A stretch of DNA of 64,000 nucleotides from assembly GCF_036013915.1 (NCBI RefSeq), contig NZ_CP107899.1, positions 2,480,001-2,544,000 on the forward strand. Direction: 5' to 3'. Position numbers and translations under genes: made by a program. This DNA is from Streptomyces sp. NBC_00464. Its GTDB lineage: Bacteria > Actinomycetota > Actinomycetes > Streptomycetales > Streptomycetaceae. Within the stretch, counting starts at the first letter, position 1. Every line of letters begins with the position of its first letter. This document shows, piece by piece, positions 7,580-16,429 of the stretch. The notes beneath the pieces are model-generated. The model saw only the letters and a list, made by a program, of their open reading frames with translations, did not search any database and was not told the DNA's origin.

Positions 7580-8809
7580 TCAGGCCATCACGAGATAGCC
7601 CGCTCCGCGCAGCGCCGCGGCGACCTCCTCGCAGTGCTCCGGGCCCTTGGTCTCCAGGTGGAGCTCCACCTCGGCCTCGGTGAGGCCGAGCCTCGGGTCG
7701 GTACGCACATGGCTGACGTCCAGCACGTTGGCGTCGGCCACCGTGAGCACGCCCAGCATGGTCGCCAGCGCGCCGGGGCGGTCCGTCAGGCGCAGCCGCA
7801 GGCTCAGATAGCGGCCGGCCGCGGACATGCCGTGGGTCAGGATGCGCTGCATCAGCAGCGGGTCCACGTTGCCGCCGGACAGCAGCGCCACGACCGGTCC
7901 GCGGAACGATTTCGGGTCGCTGAGCAGCGCGGCGACCGGGCTCGCACCGGCCGGCTCCACCACCATCTTCGCCCGCTCCAGGCAGAGCAGCAGGGCGCTG
8001 GACAGCTCGTCCTCGGAGACCGTACGGACTTCGTCGACCAGTTCCTGGACCAGGCCGAACGGCACGTCGCCGGGGCGTCCCACCTTGATGCCGTCCGCCA
8101 TCGTCTGGAGCGAGCCGATCGACACGGGGTGGCCGGCTGCCAGCGACGGCGGGTAGCAGGCCGCGCCGGCCGCCTGCACGCCGACGATCCGCACATCGGG
8201 CCGGATCGCCTTCACCGCCACGGCGATCCCGGCCGCGAGGCCGCCGCCGCCGATGCCGACGACGATCGTGCGCACCTCGGGGCACTGGTCCAGGATCTCC
8301 AGGCCCACCGTGCCCTGCCCCGCGATGATGTCGGGGTGGTCGAAGGGGTGGATGAAGACCGCGCCGGTCTCGTGCGCGTACTCCTGGGCCGCGGCCAGTG
8401 TCTCGTCGACGACATGACCGTGCAGCCGCACCTGCGCCCCGTACTCCCGGGTCGCGGCGACCTTGGGAAGCGGCGCCCCGACCGGCATGAAGACCGTTGC
8501 CCGTACGCCGAGCAGCGCAGACGCGAGCGCGACACCCTGCGCATGGTTTCCGGCGCTCGCGGCGACGACGCCTGCGGCGCGTTCGACCGGGGTCAGGCCG
8601 GAGATGCGTACGTACGCGCCCCGCAGTTTGAACGACCCGGTCCGCTGCAGGTTCTCGCACTTGAACTGGACGGGCGCGCCCACCAGGGCGGACAGATGGC
8701 GGCTGCCCTCCAGCGGCGTGACCCTGGAGACGCCGGAGAGCATCTTCTGCGCGCCGCGGACGTCGTCGAGGATCAGCGGGGGAAAACGGCCGGGCGGTGG
8801 GAAGTTCAT
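7580..8809 (-). CDS. ilvA: Threonine ammonia-lyase (threonine deaminase)
   Basis: PLP enzyme converting threonine to 2-oxobutanoate, the entry to isoleucine synthesis. Residues 1-320 form the fold-II PLP domain: the Schiff-base Lys lies in RTGSFKLRGAY (near 59), with ASAGNHAQGVA and the phosphate-binding GIGGGGLAAGI. The last ~75 residues form a single ACT-like regulatory domain (LRLTDRPGALATMLGVL), so this is the short form. The ATG at 8809 (MNFPPPGRF) gives 409 residues; the frame is open further upstream but that sequence is not conserved-looking. A large inverted repeat lies just upstream. Confidence 0.93.
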   Translation of the reverse strand: MNFPPPGRFPPLILDDVRGAQKMLSGVSRVTPLEGSRHLSALVGAPVQFKCENLQRTGSFKLRGAYVRISGLTPVERAAGVVAASAGNHAQGVALASALLGVRATVFMPVGAPLPKVAATREYGAQVRLHGHVVDETLAAAQEYAHETGAVFIHPFDHPDIIAGQGTVGLEILDQCPEVRTIVVGIGGGGLAAGIAVAVKAIRPDVRIVGVQAAGAACYPPSLAAGHPVSIGSLQTMADGIKVGRPGDVPFGLVQELVDEVRTVSEDELSSALLLCLERAKMVVEPAGASPVAALLSDPKSFRGPVVALLSGGNVDPLLMQRILTHGMSAAGRYLSLRLRLTDRPGALATMLGVLTVADANVLDVSHVRTDPRLGLTEAEVELHLETKGPEHCEEVAAALRGAGYLVMA

Positions 8810-8826
8810 ACCGCAAGTCTTGCAGC

Positions 8827-8989
8827 TGAGACCGACCGGCGGGCGGGGGGTGGAAGAAGGAGCGGGGCTGGGTGCGTGCAGCTGCAAGGCGGAGGATTGA
8901 GCAATGGCGGAGCCCTGGCGATTGACGACAACGCCGCAGATGCGCGTGCCCAGCCCCGCGACGCCGCCCCCGCCCGCCGGTCGGTCTCA
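8827..8989. repeat. Large imperfect inverted repeat between ilvA and the marR gene
   Basis: A perfect 22-bp outer stem (arms 8827-8848 and 8968-8989, starting TGAGACCGACCGGCGG) encloses a second 11-bp stem GCGGGGCTGGG / CCCAGCCCCGC (near 8862 and 8949). The whole 163-base element could fold as one long hairpin. It contains no convincing gene. It lies in the divergent region, in the ilvA leader if transcription starts upstream. No target-site duplication or transposase is visible. It may be a MITE remnant or a structured leader. Confidence 0.6.
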
Positions 8990-9125
8990 AAGGGGTTGTG
9001 GCCGCCGCAAGCGATCCCGTCCTGCGTCGATGTCCGCAGGTTTGTGCGGCACTGGTACGCGTTGCCCCGGGGCCGCGTACTCTGTCCCCCACCCATCCGA
9101 CACCGCACGAAGAGAGCCCCCGGCC

Positions 9126-9656
9126 ATGCCCCCTCAGGACATGACGACTGCCGCGTCTCCCTCCGGGGGCGCCACCCCGGAGAACCCGGGTCACGACCAC
9201 CTTCTCGACGCTCTGCAGCACCAGGTGGCGGTCTTCGCCCGGCGTGCCGAGCAGACCCGCCTCGGCGGTGTCGGACAGGTGCGCAACTCCATGGACCGGG
9301 CCGCGTACCTGCTGCTCAACCGGCTGGACCGGGAAGGCCCCATGGGCGTCAAGGCGCTGGCCGCCGGCATGGGGATCGACTCCTCGACGGTGACCCGGCA
9401 GGTCGCGCCGCTCGTGGACACCGGTCTGGTCAAGCGCACCTCGCATCCGGAGGACGGCCGGGCGGTCGTGCTCCAGCTGTCCCCGCGCGGCCAGGCCCGC
9501 CTGGAGGAGGTCCGGGCCTCGCGGCGCGAGTTGATGTCCCAGGTGACGGACGAGTGGACCGAGGACGAGCGGGACACGTTCTGCGCGCTCCTCACCCGTT
9601 TCAACGGTTCCCTGGCCGCGCGGCAGGCGTCGCACCAGACACCGCCGGCGGGGTAG
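9126..9656 (+). CDS. MarR family transcriptional regulator
   Basis: A 176-residue winged-helix regulator. The recognition region is VKALAAGMGIDSSTVTRQVAPLVDTGLVKR (about residues 74-103) and the wing HPEDGRAVVLQLSPRG. The long helices at either end form the dimer interface. ATG 9126 is used, with a weak AAGAGAG ribosome site; ATG 9141 is possible. The frame is open upstream but through the inverted repeat, which is not coding-like. Ligand and targets unknown; divergent ilvA is a possible but unproven target. Confidence 0.88.
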   Translation: MPPQDMTTAASPSGGATPENPGHDHLLDALQHQVAVFARRAEQTRLGGVGQVRNSMDRAAYLLLNRLDREGPMGVKALAAGMGIDSSTVTRQVAPLVDTGLVKRTSHPEDGRAVVLQLSPRGQARLEEVRASRRELMSQVTDEWTEDERDTFCALLTRFNGSLAARQASHQTPPAG

Positions 9657-9727
9657 GGCGCTTTCGGTCAGGCCCCGCCCGTCCCCGGGGGTTGACCCGG
9701 GGCCTGCCGAGCGCTCCGATTGACCTC

Positions 9728-10222
9728 GTGCAGGAGCGCCATGCGGGCCGACAGCGGCGCCGCGCCCAGGAGTTCGAGGCCTTCGTGGCGGGCGCGGCGG
9801 GCCGGCTGCTGCACACCGCGACCCTGCTCACGGCCGAACCCGCGGACCCGCCCGGCGCCAACGAGCGCGCGCAGCGGCTTCTGACGGCCGCCCTGGCCCG
9901 GACGTACGCGGACTGGGACCGGCTGCACGGCGAGGATCCGTACAACCGCACCCGGCAGGATCTGGCCGCCCGGTTCGCCCGGGAGGCGTGGCGCCATCAC
10001 CGCCCGCGCGGCGGACTGCTGGACCGGCTGACCCCGCAGGAACGCCTCGTCCTGGTGCTGCGCCTGTACGAGGGTGTCCCCGAGGAGCAGACGGCGGCGC
10101 TGCTCGGGGTGCCGGTGGACCGGATCCGCGCGGTCTGCAACCGCTCGGTGGCCACGATGCGCGGCACCAGGAGTCCGACCGCGCGACGGGGTCACACCCG
10201 GCCCCTGGGGGCTGCGCCGTGA
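9728..10222 (+). CDS. Sigma-70-like regulator (SigE-family type)
   Basis: A 164-residue protein. The N-terminal ~100 residues are a degenerate sigma region 2 (FEAFVAGAAGRLLHTATLL), and residues about 105-150 form a clear region 4 helix-turn-helix (LTPQERLVLVLRLYEGVPEEQTAALLGVPVDRIRAV). The start GTG 9728 is uncertain as no good ribosome site is visible. Its stop overlaps the next start by four bases (GTGA), so it is coupled to a one-helix membrane protein. It may be a small ECF sigma or a sigma-like DNA-binding protein. Confidence 0.72.
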   Translation: MQERHAGRQRRRAQEFEAFVAGAAGRLLHTATLLTAEPADPPGANERAQRLLTAALARTYADWDRLHGEDPYNRTRQDLAARFAREAWRHHRPRGGLLDRLTPQERLVLVLRLYEGVPEEQTAALLGVPVDRIRAVCNRSVATMRGTRSPTARRGHTRPLGAAP

Positions 10223-10470
10223 GCGGGACCGGACGCAAGGAGGACGAGGTCCGGCGGATGCTGGAGGGCCCCCGTCCGCAGGTGCCAGCGGAACTGGCGG
10301 CGCGGGCGGAGGAACGCGGCGTGCGGCTGCTGCGCCGCCGGCGGGTGCTGCGCCGGCTGTGGCTGCTCGTGGTGACCGCGGCGGTCGTGGCGTTCACGGT
10401 GTGGGCGGTGGTGGCCCAGCCCTGGCAGGCCCCGCCCGCCGAGACGACGCCGCCGCTGGAGGGCTGGTAG
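10219..10470 (+). CDS. Small single-pass membrane protein coupled to the sigma-like gene
   Basis: An 83-residue protein: a charged cytoplasmic N-terminal half (KEDEVRRMLEGPRPQVPAEL, Arg-rich), one helix (LWLLVVTAAVVAFTVWAVVA, about 47-66), and a short Pro-rich outside tail. It is translated from a GTG overlapping the stop of the sigma-like gene. The topology and coupling resemble a sigma/membrane anti-sigma pair, but no ZAS zinc motif (HxxxCxxC) is present, so a regulatory role is only inferred. Confidence 0.7.
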   Translation: MSGTGRKEDEVRRMLEGPRPQVPAELAARAEERGVRLLRRRRVLRRLWLLVVTAAVVAFTVWAVVAQPWQAPPAETTPPLEGW

Positions 10471-10622
10471 GGCGGCGGACCCGGACATCGCGGAACGGCT
10501 CCCCTACGCTCGTCCGCGAACCCGGAAAAAGAAAATCGGGCGGCGATGTCGAGAACCCGTGACCGGCTCCGTCCCCGCTATGAACGCGACCACAAGGGGT
10601 CGCACCGGCAAGGAGACACACC

Positions 10623-11030
10623 ATGGCCAAGTACCTGCTGCTGAAGCACTACCGCGGCGCCCCGGATGCGGTCAACAACGTGCCCATGGACCAGTGGACG
10701 CCGGAGGAGATCTCGGCGCACATGCAGTACATGAACGACTTCGCGGCCCGGCTGGAGAAGAACGGCGAGTTCGTCGACGGTCAGGCGCTCGCCCCCCAGG
10801 GGGCGTGGGTCCGCTACGACGGCGAGGGGCGCCCGCCGGTGACCGACGGCCCGTTCGCGGAGACCAAGGACCTCATCGCCGGCTGGATGACCATCGACGT
10901 CGACAGCTACGAGCGCGCCGTCGAACTGGCCGGGGAGCTGTCGGCCGCCCCCGGTGCGGGCGGCAGCCCGATCCACGAGTGGCTTGAGCTGCGCCCGTTC
11001 CTGACCGAGCCGCCCACCATCACGGAGTGA
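10623..11030 (+). CDS. YciI family (DGPF domain) protein
   Basis: A 135-residue ferredoxin-fold protein with the hallmark GRPPVTDGPFAETKDLIAGW (DGPF motif, about residues 78-97). It has a strong ribosome site, AAGGAG. Proteins of this type are encoded next to ECF42 sigma factors across actinobacteria, and here the sigma gene starts seven bases after its stop. The catalytic activity of such partners is not established. Confidence 0.92.
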   Translation: MAKYLLLKHYRGAPDAVNNVPMDQWTPEEISAHMQYMNDFAARLEKNGEFVDGQALAPQGAWVRYDGEGRPPVTDGPFAETKDLIAGWMTIDVDSYERAVELAGELSAAPGAGGSPIHEWLELRPFLTEPPTITE

Positions 11031-11037
11031 CACTCAG

Positions 11038-12192
11038 GTGACTCAGGTGACTCAGGCGAACGAGGCCCTGCTCAGGAGCCTCACGCCGAGCGTGCTCACC
11101 GTCCTCGTCCGCCGCGGAGCCGACTTCGCGGCGGCCGAGGACGCCGTGCAGGACGCTCTGGTCGAGGCGCTCCGGGCCTGGGCGGCCGACCCCCCGCGGG
11201 ATGCCAAGGGCTGGCTGATCACCGTGGCCTGGCGCAAGTTCCTGGACACGACGCGCGCCGACACCGCCCGCCGCCGGCGCGAGGACCGCGCCGAGGAGGA
11301 ACCGGCGCCGGGCCCGGCAGCCGCGGTGGACGACACGCTTCAGCTCTACTTCCTGTGCGCCCATCCGTCGCTGACCCCGGCGTCGGCGGTCGCGCTCACG
11401 CTGCGCGCGGTCGGCGGGCTGACCACCCGCCAGATCGCCCAGGCCTATCTGGTGCCCGAGTCGACGATGGCGCAGCGCATCAGCCGGGCCAAGCGCACCG
11501 TCTCCGACGTGCGGTTCGAGCGGCCCGGCGATGTCGCGACCGTGCTGCGCGTCCTCTACCTCGTCTTCAACGAGGGCTACTCCGGCGATGTCGACCTGGC
11601 CGCCGAGGCCATCCGGCTCACCCGGCAGCTCGCGGCCCGTATCGACCACCCCGAGGTGGCCGGGCTGCTCGCCCTCATGCTGCTCCACCACGCCCGGCGT
11701 GCCGCCAGGACCGCGTCCGACGGCAGCCTGGTGCCGCTCGCCGAGCAGGACCGCGGCCGGTGGGACACCGACTCGATCGCCGAGGGCGTCATGATCCTCC
11801 AGGCGGCCCTGGCCCGCGACCGGCTGGGCGAGTTCCAGGCCCAGGCCGCGATCGCGGCGCTGCACGCGGACGCGCCCACTGCGGAGGAGACCGACTGGGT
11901 GCAGATCGTCGAGTGGTACGACGAGCTCGCGGGCCTGACCGACAGCCCGGTCGTCCGGCTCAACCGCGCGGTCGCCGTCGGAGAGGCCGACGGACCGCGC
12001 GCCGGCCTGGCGGCGCTCGCGGCGCTGGACGCCTCGCTGCCCCGCCATGCCGCGGTGGCGGCGTACCTCCACGAGCGTGACGGCGATCCGGCGACGGCGG
12101 CACGGCTGTACGCCGAGGCGGCCCACAAGGCGCCCAACCTCGCAGAGCGCGATCATCTGACGCGCCAGGCCGCCCGGCTCAACGCCCGCTGA
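11038..12192 (+). CDS. ECF RNA polymerase sigma factor, ECF42-like, with C-terminal extension
   Basis: A 384-residue sigma factor. Region 2 is at about 8-75 (AAEDAVQDALVEALRAWA) and region 4 at about 110-165 (LTTRQIAQAYLVPESTMAQRISRAKR). A ~200-residue helical C-terminal extension (DUF6596/TPR-like, from VLYLVFNEGYSGDV) is characteristic of ECF42. No anti-sigma gene is adjacent; ECF42 factors are thought to be controlled through this extension, and a YciI partner gene lies directly upstream. The start GTG sits in a tandem ACTCAGGTG repeat (11032-11055), so GTG 11038 and GTG 11047 are both possible. Confidence 0.9.
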   Translation: MTQVTQANEALLRSLTPSVLTVLVRRGADFAAAEDAVQDALVEALRAWAADPPRDAKGWLITVAWRKFLDTTRADTARRRREDRAEEEPAPGPAAAVDDTLQLYFLCAHPSLTPASAVALTLRAVGGLTTRQIAQAYLVPESTMAQRISRAKRTVSDVRFERPGDVATVLRVLYLVFNEGYSGDVDLAAEAIRLTRQLAARIDHPEVAGLLALMLLHHARRAARTASDGSLVPLAEQDRGRWDTDSIAEGVMILQAALARDRLGEFQAQAAIAALHADAPTAEETDWVQIVEWYDELAGLTDSPVVRLNRAVAVGEADGPRAGLAALAALDASLPRHAAVAAYLHERDGDPATAARLYAEAAHKAPNLAERDHLTRQAARLNAR

Positions 12193-12265
12193 GGTCACAC
12201 CACCGGCACACGCATGCCGGTTTTATCCCGTCTATCCTGGAATGGCATCGGCCGAGGAGGCTGTA

Positions 12266-12457
12266 ATGACCAGGAAGATCGCCGACTGCCGTAAGTATCC
12301 GAGCGTGTCGAACTGCTCGCTGACCATCTCCGGCGAGGAGGAGGAAGTCGTGCGGGCCGCGACCGAGCACGCGGTCTCCGTCCATGAGCACACCGACAGT
12401 CCCGAGCTGCGGGAGCAGGTCAGGGCTTCGCTGGAGGACGAGAAGGTCTCGGCCTGA
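12266..12457 (+). CDS. DUF1059 small protein
   Basis: A 63-residue protein starting MTRKIADCRKYPSVSNCSLT, with the DUF1059 pattern of two Cys and a C-terminal helical EEVVRAATEHAVSVHEH stretch. ATG 12266 is preceded by GAGGAGG at good spacing; an earlier ATG at 12242 has none. Function unknown; the paired Cys could bind a metal or be redox-active. Confidence 0.8.
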   Translation: MTRKIADCRKYPSVSNCSLTISGEEEEVVRAATEHAVSVHEHTDSPELREQVRASLEDEKVSA

Positions 12458-12473
12458 GGACCAGAAGCGCGGA

Positions 12474-12503
12474 GGCGGGACCGGTTTCTTCCGGCCCCGC
12501 CCC
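12474..12503. terminator. Terminator between DUF1059 gene and metB
   Basis: Stem GGCGGGACCGG / CCGGCCCCGCC (one mismatch) with loop TTTCTT between two convergent genes. The rest of 12458-12554 holds no gene. Confidence 0.6.
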
Positions 12504-12554
12504 GAGTGTGCTCACGTACAGGGACTACGCGTACGAATAATCCGCCTGCAAGAA

Positions 12555-13700
12555 CTAGCCGAGCGCCTGCGTCAGGTCGGCCAGCAGGTCGTCGCCGTTC
12601 TCGATGCCGACGGAGAGCCGGACCAGGTCGGCCGGGACCTCCAGCGGGGAGCCGGCGGCGGAGGCGTGCGTCATCCGGCCCGGGTGCTCCAGCAGCGATT
12701 CGACGCCGCCGAGGGATTCACCGAGTGTGAAGAGCTTCGCGCGGTTGCAGACCTCGACGGCCGCTTCCTCGCCGCCCGCGACGCGGAAGGACACCATTCC
12801 GCCGAAGGCCTTCATCTGCTTGGCGGCGATCTCGTGGCCCCGGTGCTCCGGCAGCCCGGGGTAGAGGACCTGGGTGACCTTGGGGTGGCGGGTCAGCAGC
12901 TCGGTGACCTTGGTGGCGTTCTCGCTGTGCCGGTCCATCCGGACGGCCAGGGTCTTGATGCCGCGCAGCACCAGCCAGGCGTCGAACGGCCCGGCGACGG
13001 CACCCATCGCGTTCTGGTGGTACGCCAACTCGTCCGACAGATCGGGGTCGTTGACGATCAGTGCACCGCCGACGACGTCCGAGTGGCCGCCCATGTACTT
13101 GGTCGTGGAGTGGACCACGACATCGGCGCCCAGGGCGAGGGGCTGCTGGAGGTAGGGGCTGGCGAAGGTGTTGTCGACGACCAGCCGCACACCCGCCGTG
13201 CGGGCGACGTCTGCGACGGCCGCGATGTCGGTGATGCCGAGCAGCGGGTTGGAGGGGGTCTCCACCCAGATCGCCTTGGTGCGCGGGGTGATCGCCGCCC
13301 GTACCGCCGCCACGTCCGAGGTGTCGGCGACCGAGAACTCCACGCCCCAGCGCGAGGCGACCTTCGCGAACAGCCGGAACGTGCCGCCGTAGGCGTCGTT
13401 CGGGATGACCACGTGGTCGCCGGGGGTCAGCAGCGTACGGAGCAGGCAGTCCTCGGCGGCGAGGCCGGAGGCGAAGGCGAGTCCGCGGCGGCCGCCCTCC
13501 AGGGCCGCGAGGTTCTCCTCCAGCGCGGTGCGGGTCGGATTGGCGCTGCGGCTGTACTCGTAACCGCCGCGCAGCCCGCCCACGCCGTCCTGCTTGTACG
13601 TGGAGACCTGGTAAATGGGCGGAACAACGGCGCCGGTGAGGGGATCGGCGGTGTTTCCCGCGTGGATCGCGAGAGTCTCGAAGCTGTGCTGGTCGCTCAT
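12555..13700 (-). CDS. metB: Cystathionine gamma-synthase/lyase (Cys/Met metabolism PLP enzyme)
   Basis: A 381-residue PLP-dependent trans-sulfuration enzyme. The PLP Lys lies in VVHSTTKYMGGHSDVVGG (near residue 197), the cofactor-binding Tyr/Arg in YEYSRSANPTR, and the ring-stacking region in ASGLAAEDCLLRTLL. Residue features cannot decide between gamma-synthase and gamma-lyase, which also occurs in Streptomyces sulfur metabolism; the gene is conventionally called metB. ATG 13700 (MSDQHSFET) is preferred over the upstream open frame. Confidence 0.88.
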   Translation of the reverse strand: MSDQHSFETLAIHAGNTADPLTGAVVPPIYQVSTYKQDGVGGLRGGYEYSRSANPTRTALEENLAALEGGRRGLAFASGLAAEDCLLRTLLTPGDHVVIPNDAYGGTFRLFAKVASRWGVEFSVADTSDVAAVRAAITPRTKAIWVETPSNPLLGITDIAAVADVARTAGVRLVVDNTFASPYLQQPLALGADVVVHSTTKYMGGHSDVVGGALIVNDPDLSDELAYHQNAMGAVAGPFDAWLVLRGIKTLAVRMDRHSENATKVTELLTRHPKVTQVLYPGLPEHRGHEIAAKQMKAFGGMVSFRVAGGEEAAVEVCNRAKLFTLGESLGGVESLLEHPGRMTHASAAGSPLEVPADLVRLSVGIENGDDLLADLTQALG

Positions 13701-13767
13701 GGGCACCGAGCGTAGTTCGTTCCGAGGGCCCTCACGGAGCACCGGGCCGTCCGGTGACAATGGGGGC

Positions 13768-14871
13768 ATGGAGATTCTGTGGTTCCTGCTCGCGCTGTGC
13801 CTGCTCGCCGCGGTCGTCGGCCCCTATGTGCGGCGCCGTCGCGGTGGTATCCGTCTGGTGGCGCCGGGCTCCCCCGACGCCGCCGACCCGGACAACTACG
13901 GCTTCATGCGTCAGGAGGAGCTGGACATCCGGATGCCGGGCCCCGACCAGGATCTCCTCGACGTGCTCGATGTCGTCCAGCACACCCAGGAGTGGCGGGC
14001 GGCGTCCCAGCTGCTGTCCGGGACGCCGAAGGAGGGCGAGGTGCGGTGGCAGCGGGTGCAGGCGTTCGCCGGGGCCGCCTCGCTGGAGCTGATGCAGCGG
14101 CCGGGCGTGGGCGGGGCGTGGCTGCGCAAGTGGCGGGCGGAGGCGCCGAAGGACGCGGGCGCCGCGGCCGTGCATGCGGAGTTCCTGGTCCAGCAGGCAT
14201 GGCGTTCGTCGACGGCCGGTACGGACGACTTCCGGATCATTCTCGAGGAGGCCCGCACGGTGGTCGGCGAGGCGGCCCTGCTGGCGCCGGGCGACCCCGT
14301 CCCGTACCTGGTGGAGCTGGCCGTGGCCCGCGGACTCGGTTACTCCCACGAGGAGTTCGACCAGCTCTGGGCGAAGATCATCGACCGGGCGCCGGCCCAC
14401 ATGGGCGCGCACATCGCGGCGCTGCACTTCTGGTGCGAGAAGTGGCACGGCTCGCGCGAGGAGGCCGACCGCTTCGCGACGGCGGCGGCCGCCCGCGCCC
14501 CGCAGGGCTCCCTGCTGGCCGCGCTGCCGCTGTTCGCGGTGTACGAGCACCTGCCCGAGGTCAATCTGGTGCAGGGGTTCTACCGGAGCCAGGTGGTGAC
14601 CAAGGCGGTCGAGGGCGCGATGTTCGCCGTCCACGCGGCCCGCGCCGACGACCCGATGCTCGCGCACGTACGCCATCTCCTGGTGCTGTTCCTGGTCCGG
14701 ATGGAGCGCTGGTCCGAGGCGATGAACCAGCTCGTCCACATCGACGGGCACGTGGGCGCGCTGCCGTGGACGGAGAACTCCGACCCGGCCGCCGAGTACA
14801 CCGTGTACCGGGCGTTGGCGGTCGCCGGCTACGAGGCGAACGGCGGCAGCCCGGCGACGCTGCTGCGGTAG
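13768..14871 (+). CDS. Membrane-anchored helical-repeat protein, unknown function
   Basis: A 367-residue protein: one N-terminal membrane anchor (ILWFLLALCLLAAVVGPYV, residues 3-21) followed by basic residues and a long all-helical cytoplasmic region whose spacing of Ala/Leu/Trp suggests TPR-like repeats. No catalytic motif seen. Starts at ATG 13768, divergent from metB by 67 bases. I do not recognise a named family. Confidence 0.75.
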   Translation: MEILWFLLALCLLAAVVGPYVRRRRGGIRLVAPGSPDAADPDNYGFMRQEELDIRMPGPDQDLLDVLDVVQHTQEWRAASQLLSGTPKEGEVRWQRVQAFAGAASLELMQRPGVGGAWLRKWRAEAPKDAGAAAVHAEFLVQQAWRSSTAGTDDFRIILEEARTVVGEAALLAPGDPVPYLVELAVARGLGYSHEEFDQLWAKIIDRAPAHMGAHIAALHFWCEKWHGSREEADRFATAAAARAPQGSLLAALPLFAVYEHLPEVNLVQGFYRSQVVTKAVEGAMFAVHAARADDPMLAHVRHLLVLFLVRMERWSEAMNQLVHIDGHVGALPWTENSDPAAEYTVYRALAVAGYEANGGSPATLLR

Positions 14872-14959
14872 CCGGGAAATCCCGCGGCCGCCGGTGTGCG
14901 ACCGTGGGGGCACCCGTCCCGCGAAAGCGGCCGACCCCACGACAAGGACCGGTGTTCCC

Positions 14960-15082
14960 GTGGCACGACTGATACCCCTGTTCCTGATCGGCCTCGGCCT
15001 CTACTTCTGGTTCAAGGCCCGCAAGCGTGCCGCCGCGTACGTCGAGGACGTGGAGTCCGAGGACGGCACGCCCCGCGGCTGA
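14960..15082 (+). CDS. Tiny membrane protein
   Basis: A 40-residue product from a GTG at 14960: a hydrophobic helix ([15 protein letters not shown]), then a basic and an acidic stretch ([17 protein letters not shown]). AAGGA lies 11 bases upstream. The third codon positions are G/C-rich throughout. Possibly a real small membrane protein; no function inferred. Confidence 0.55.
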   Translation: MARLIPLFLIGLGLYFWFKARKRAAAYVEDVESEDGTPRG

Positions 15083-15156
15083 GCGCCGGGGCCGGAATCC
15101 ACGGCGGTCCCGGTGCGTTGTACGGACAGCACGCCGACCCCAGGAGGAGCCCCCGC

Positions 15157-15822
15157 ATGTTCCTGAACCGCCGCACCCCGCAGCTCCCGACCCCGGAGGA
15201 GGCCCTGCGCGGCCGCGCCATCCCGGAATTCACCGTCCCGTCCCGCCACACGGTCCTGGGCAACGCCCTGCTGGGGCCGTACCCGGAGGGTCTGGAGGTC
15301 GCCGACTTCGCGATGGGGTGTTTCTGGGGGGCCGAGCGCAAGTTCTGGGAGACGGACGGCGTCTGGACGACGCTCGTCGGCTACCAGGGCGGCTATACGG
15401 AGAACCCCGCGTACGAGGAGGTCTGCTCGGGCCTGACCGGGCACACGGAGGCGGTCCGCGTGGTGTACGACCCGAAGGTGGTCACGTACGCCCAGCTCCT
15501 GAAGGTCTTCTGGGAGTCCCACGACCCGACCCAGGGCTTCCGCCAGGGCAATGACGTGGGCACACAGTACCGCTCCGCGGTCTACACCCACTCCCCCGAG
15601 CAGGCGTCAACCGTGGCGGCATCCCGCGAGGCGTACCAGAAGGTCCTCACGGGTTCCGGCTACGGCGAGATCAGCACGGAGATCCTCCCGGCGGAGGGCC
15701 GCACCTTCTGGCCCGCGGAGCCGGCGCACCAGCAGTACCTCGACAAGAACCCGGCGGGCTACTGCGGGATCGGCGGGACGGGTGTCTCGTGCCCCATCGG
15801 GGTGGCACCGGCCGCGGGCTGA
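15157..15822 (+). CDS. msrA: Peptide-methionine (S)-S-oxide reductase MsrA
   Basis: Repairs oxidised methionine in proteins. The catalytic motif GCFWG is at about residues 54-58, followed by [25 protein letters not shown], with the conserved Asp/Glu and Tyr residues. The C-terminal [11 protein letters not shown] holds the resolving Cys residues. Length 221 is usual for the long actinobacterial form. ATG 15157 is preceded by AGGAGGA. Confidence 0.95.
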   Translation: MFLNRRTPQLPTPEEALRGRAIPEFTVPSRHTVLGNALLGPYPEGLEVADFAMGCFWGAERKFWETDGVWTTLVGYQGGYTENPAYEEVCSGLTGHTEAVRVVYDPKVVTYAQLLKVFWESHDPTQGFRQGNDVGTQYRSAVYTHSPEQASTVAASREAYQKVLTGSGYGEISTEILPAEGRTFWPAEPAHQQYLDKNPAGYCGIGGTGVSCPIGVAPAAG

Positions 15823-15868
15823 TCCGGTTACCCTCGCCCCGGACGTGTTCGTCGAGGGCGGGGGCATC

Positions 15869-16270
15869 ATGCGTGACAACCGTACGGACAGACCGGCGAT
15901 CCGTTCGTTGAGCGGACGCCCCTGGTGGGCGGCCAACGAAGCACTGGCGTTCCTGGTGGAACTGGTCGCGCTGGCCTGCCTGTTCTGGTGGGGGTTCAGC
16001 CTCGGGGACGTCCTGGCCGTCCAACTACTGCTGGGCACCGGGGTACTGGCGATAGCCATCGCCCTGTGGGGGACGTTCGCCGCACCCCGTGCCCGGGTCC
16101 GGCTGCCGCTCGCCGGCGTGCTCGTGGTGAAGGCCGTGGTGCTCGGCGGCGGCGCGCTCGCGCTGTACGGGGTGGGGCATCCGGTGGCGGCCGTGGTCCT
16201 GGCCGTCGTGGTGACGGGGAACACGGGCCTGGCGGAGACGTTCCGGCGCGGGCCGGATCGTACGGAGTAG
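15869..16270 (+). CDS. DUF2568 (YrdB-like) membrane protein
   Basis: A 133-residue protein with four predicted helices and the conserved N-terminal pattern NEALAFLVELVALACLFWWGF followed by WGTFAAPRA. It fits the YrdB/DUF2568 family of unknown function. ATG 15869 follows a GGGCGGGGG stretch. A small inverted repeat (CCAGGC/GCCTGG, 16272-16287) sits at the gene end. Confidence 0.8.
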   Translation: MRDNRTDRPAIRSLSGRPWWAANEALAFLVELVALACLFWWGFSLGDVLAVQLLLGTGVLAIAIALWGTFAAPRARVRLPLAGVLVVKAVVLGGGALALYGVGHPVAAVVLAVVVTGNTGLAETFRRGPDRTE

Positions 16271-16429
16271 CCCAGGCCTGTGCCTGGTCATCAGCATCGT
16301 CCGCCGGGCGCCTTGAGATCGTTTTCGGTCAAGAGACCTGGGACACCGCACGCGGTACCGGCCGCCCCTTCACCATGGACGCATGGCGACTTCGGCGGCA
16401 CGTAGCGTTCGGCTCGGTGGGTTGCGACA

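Noticed and set aside
8904..9125. Upstream extension of the MarR gene (74 extra codons)
   Set aside because: It runs through the large inverted repeat, has poor coding bias, and the family's normal length begins at ATG 9126.
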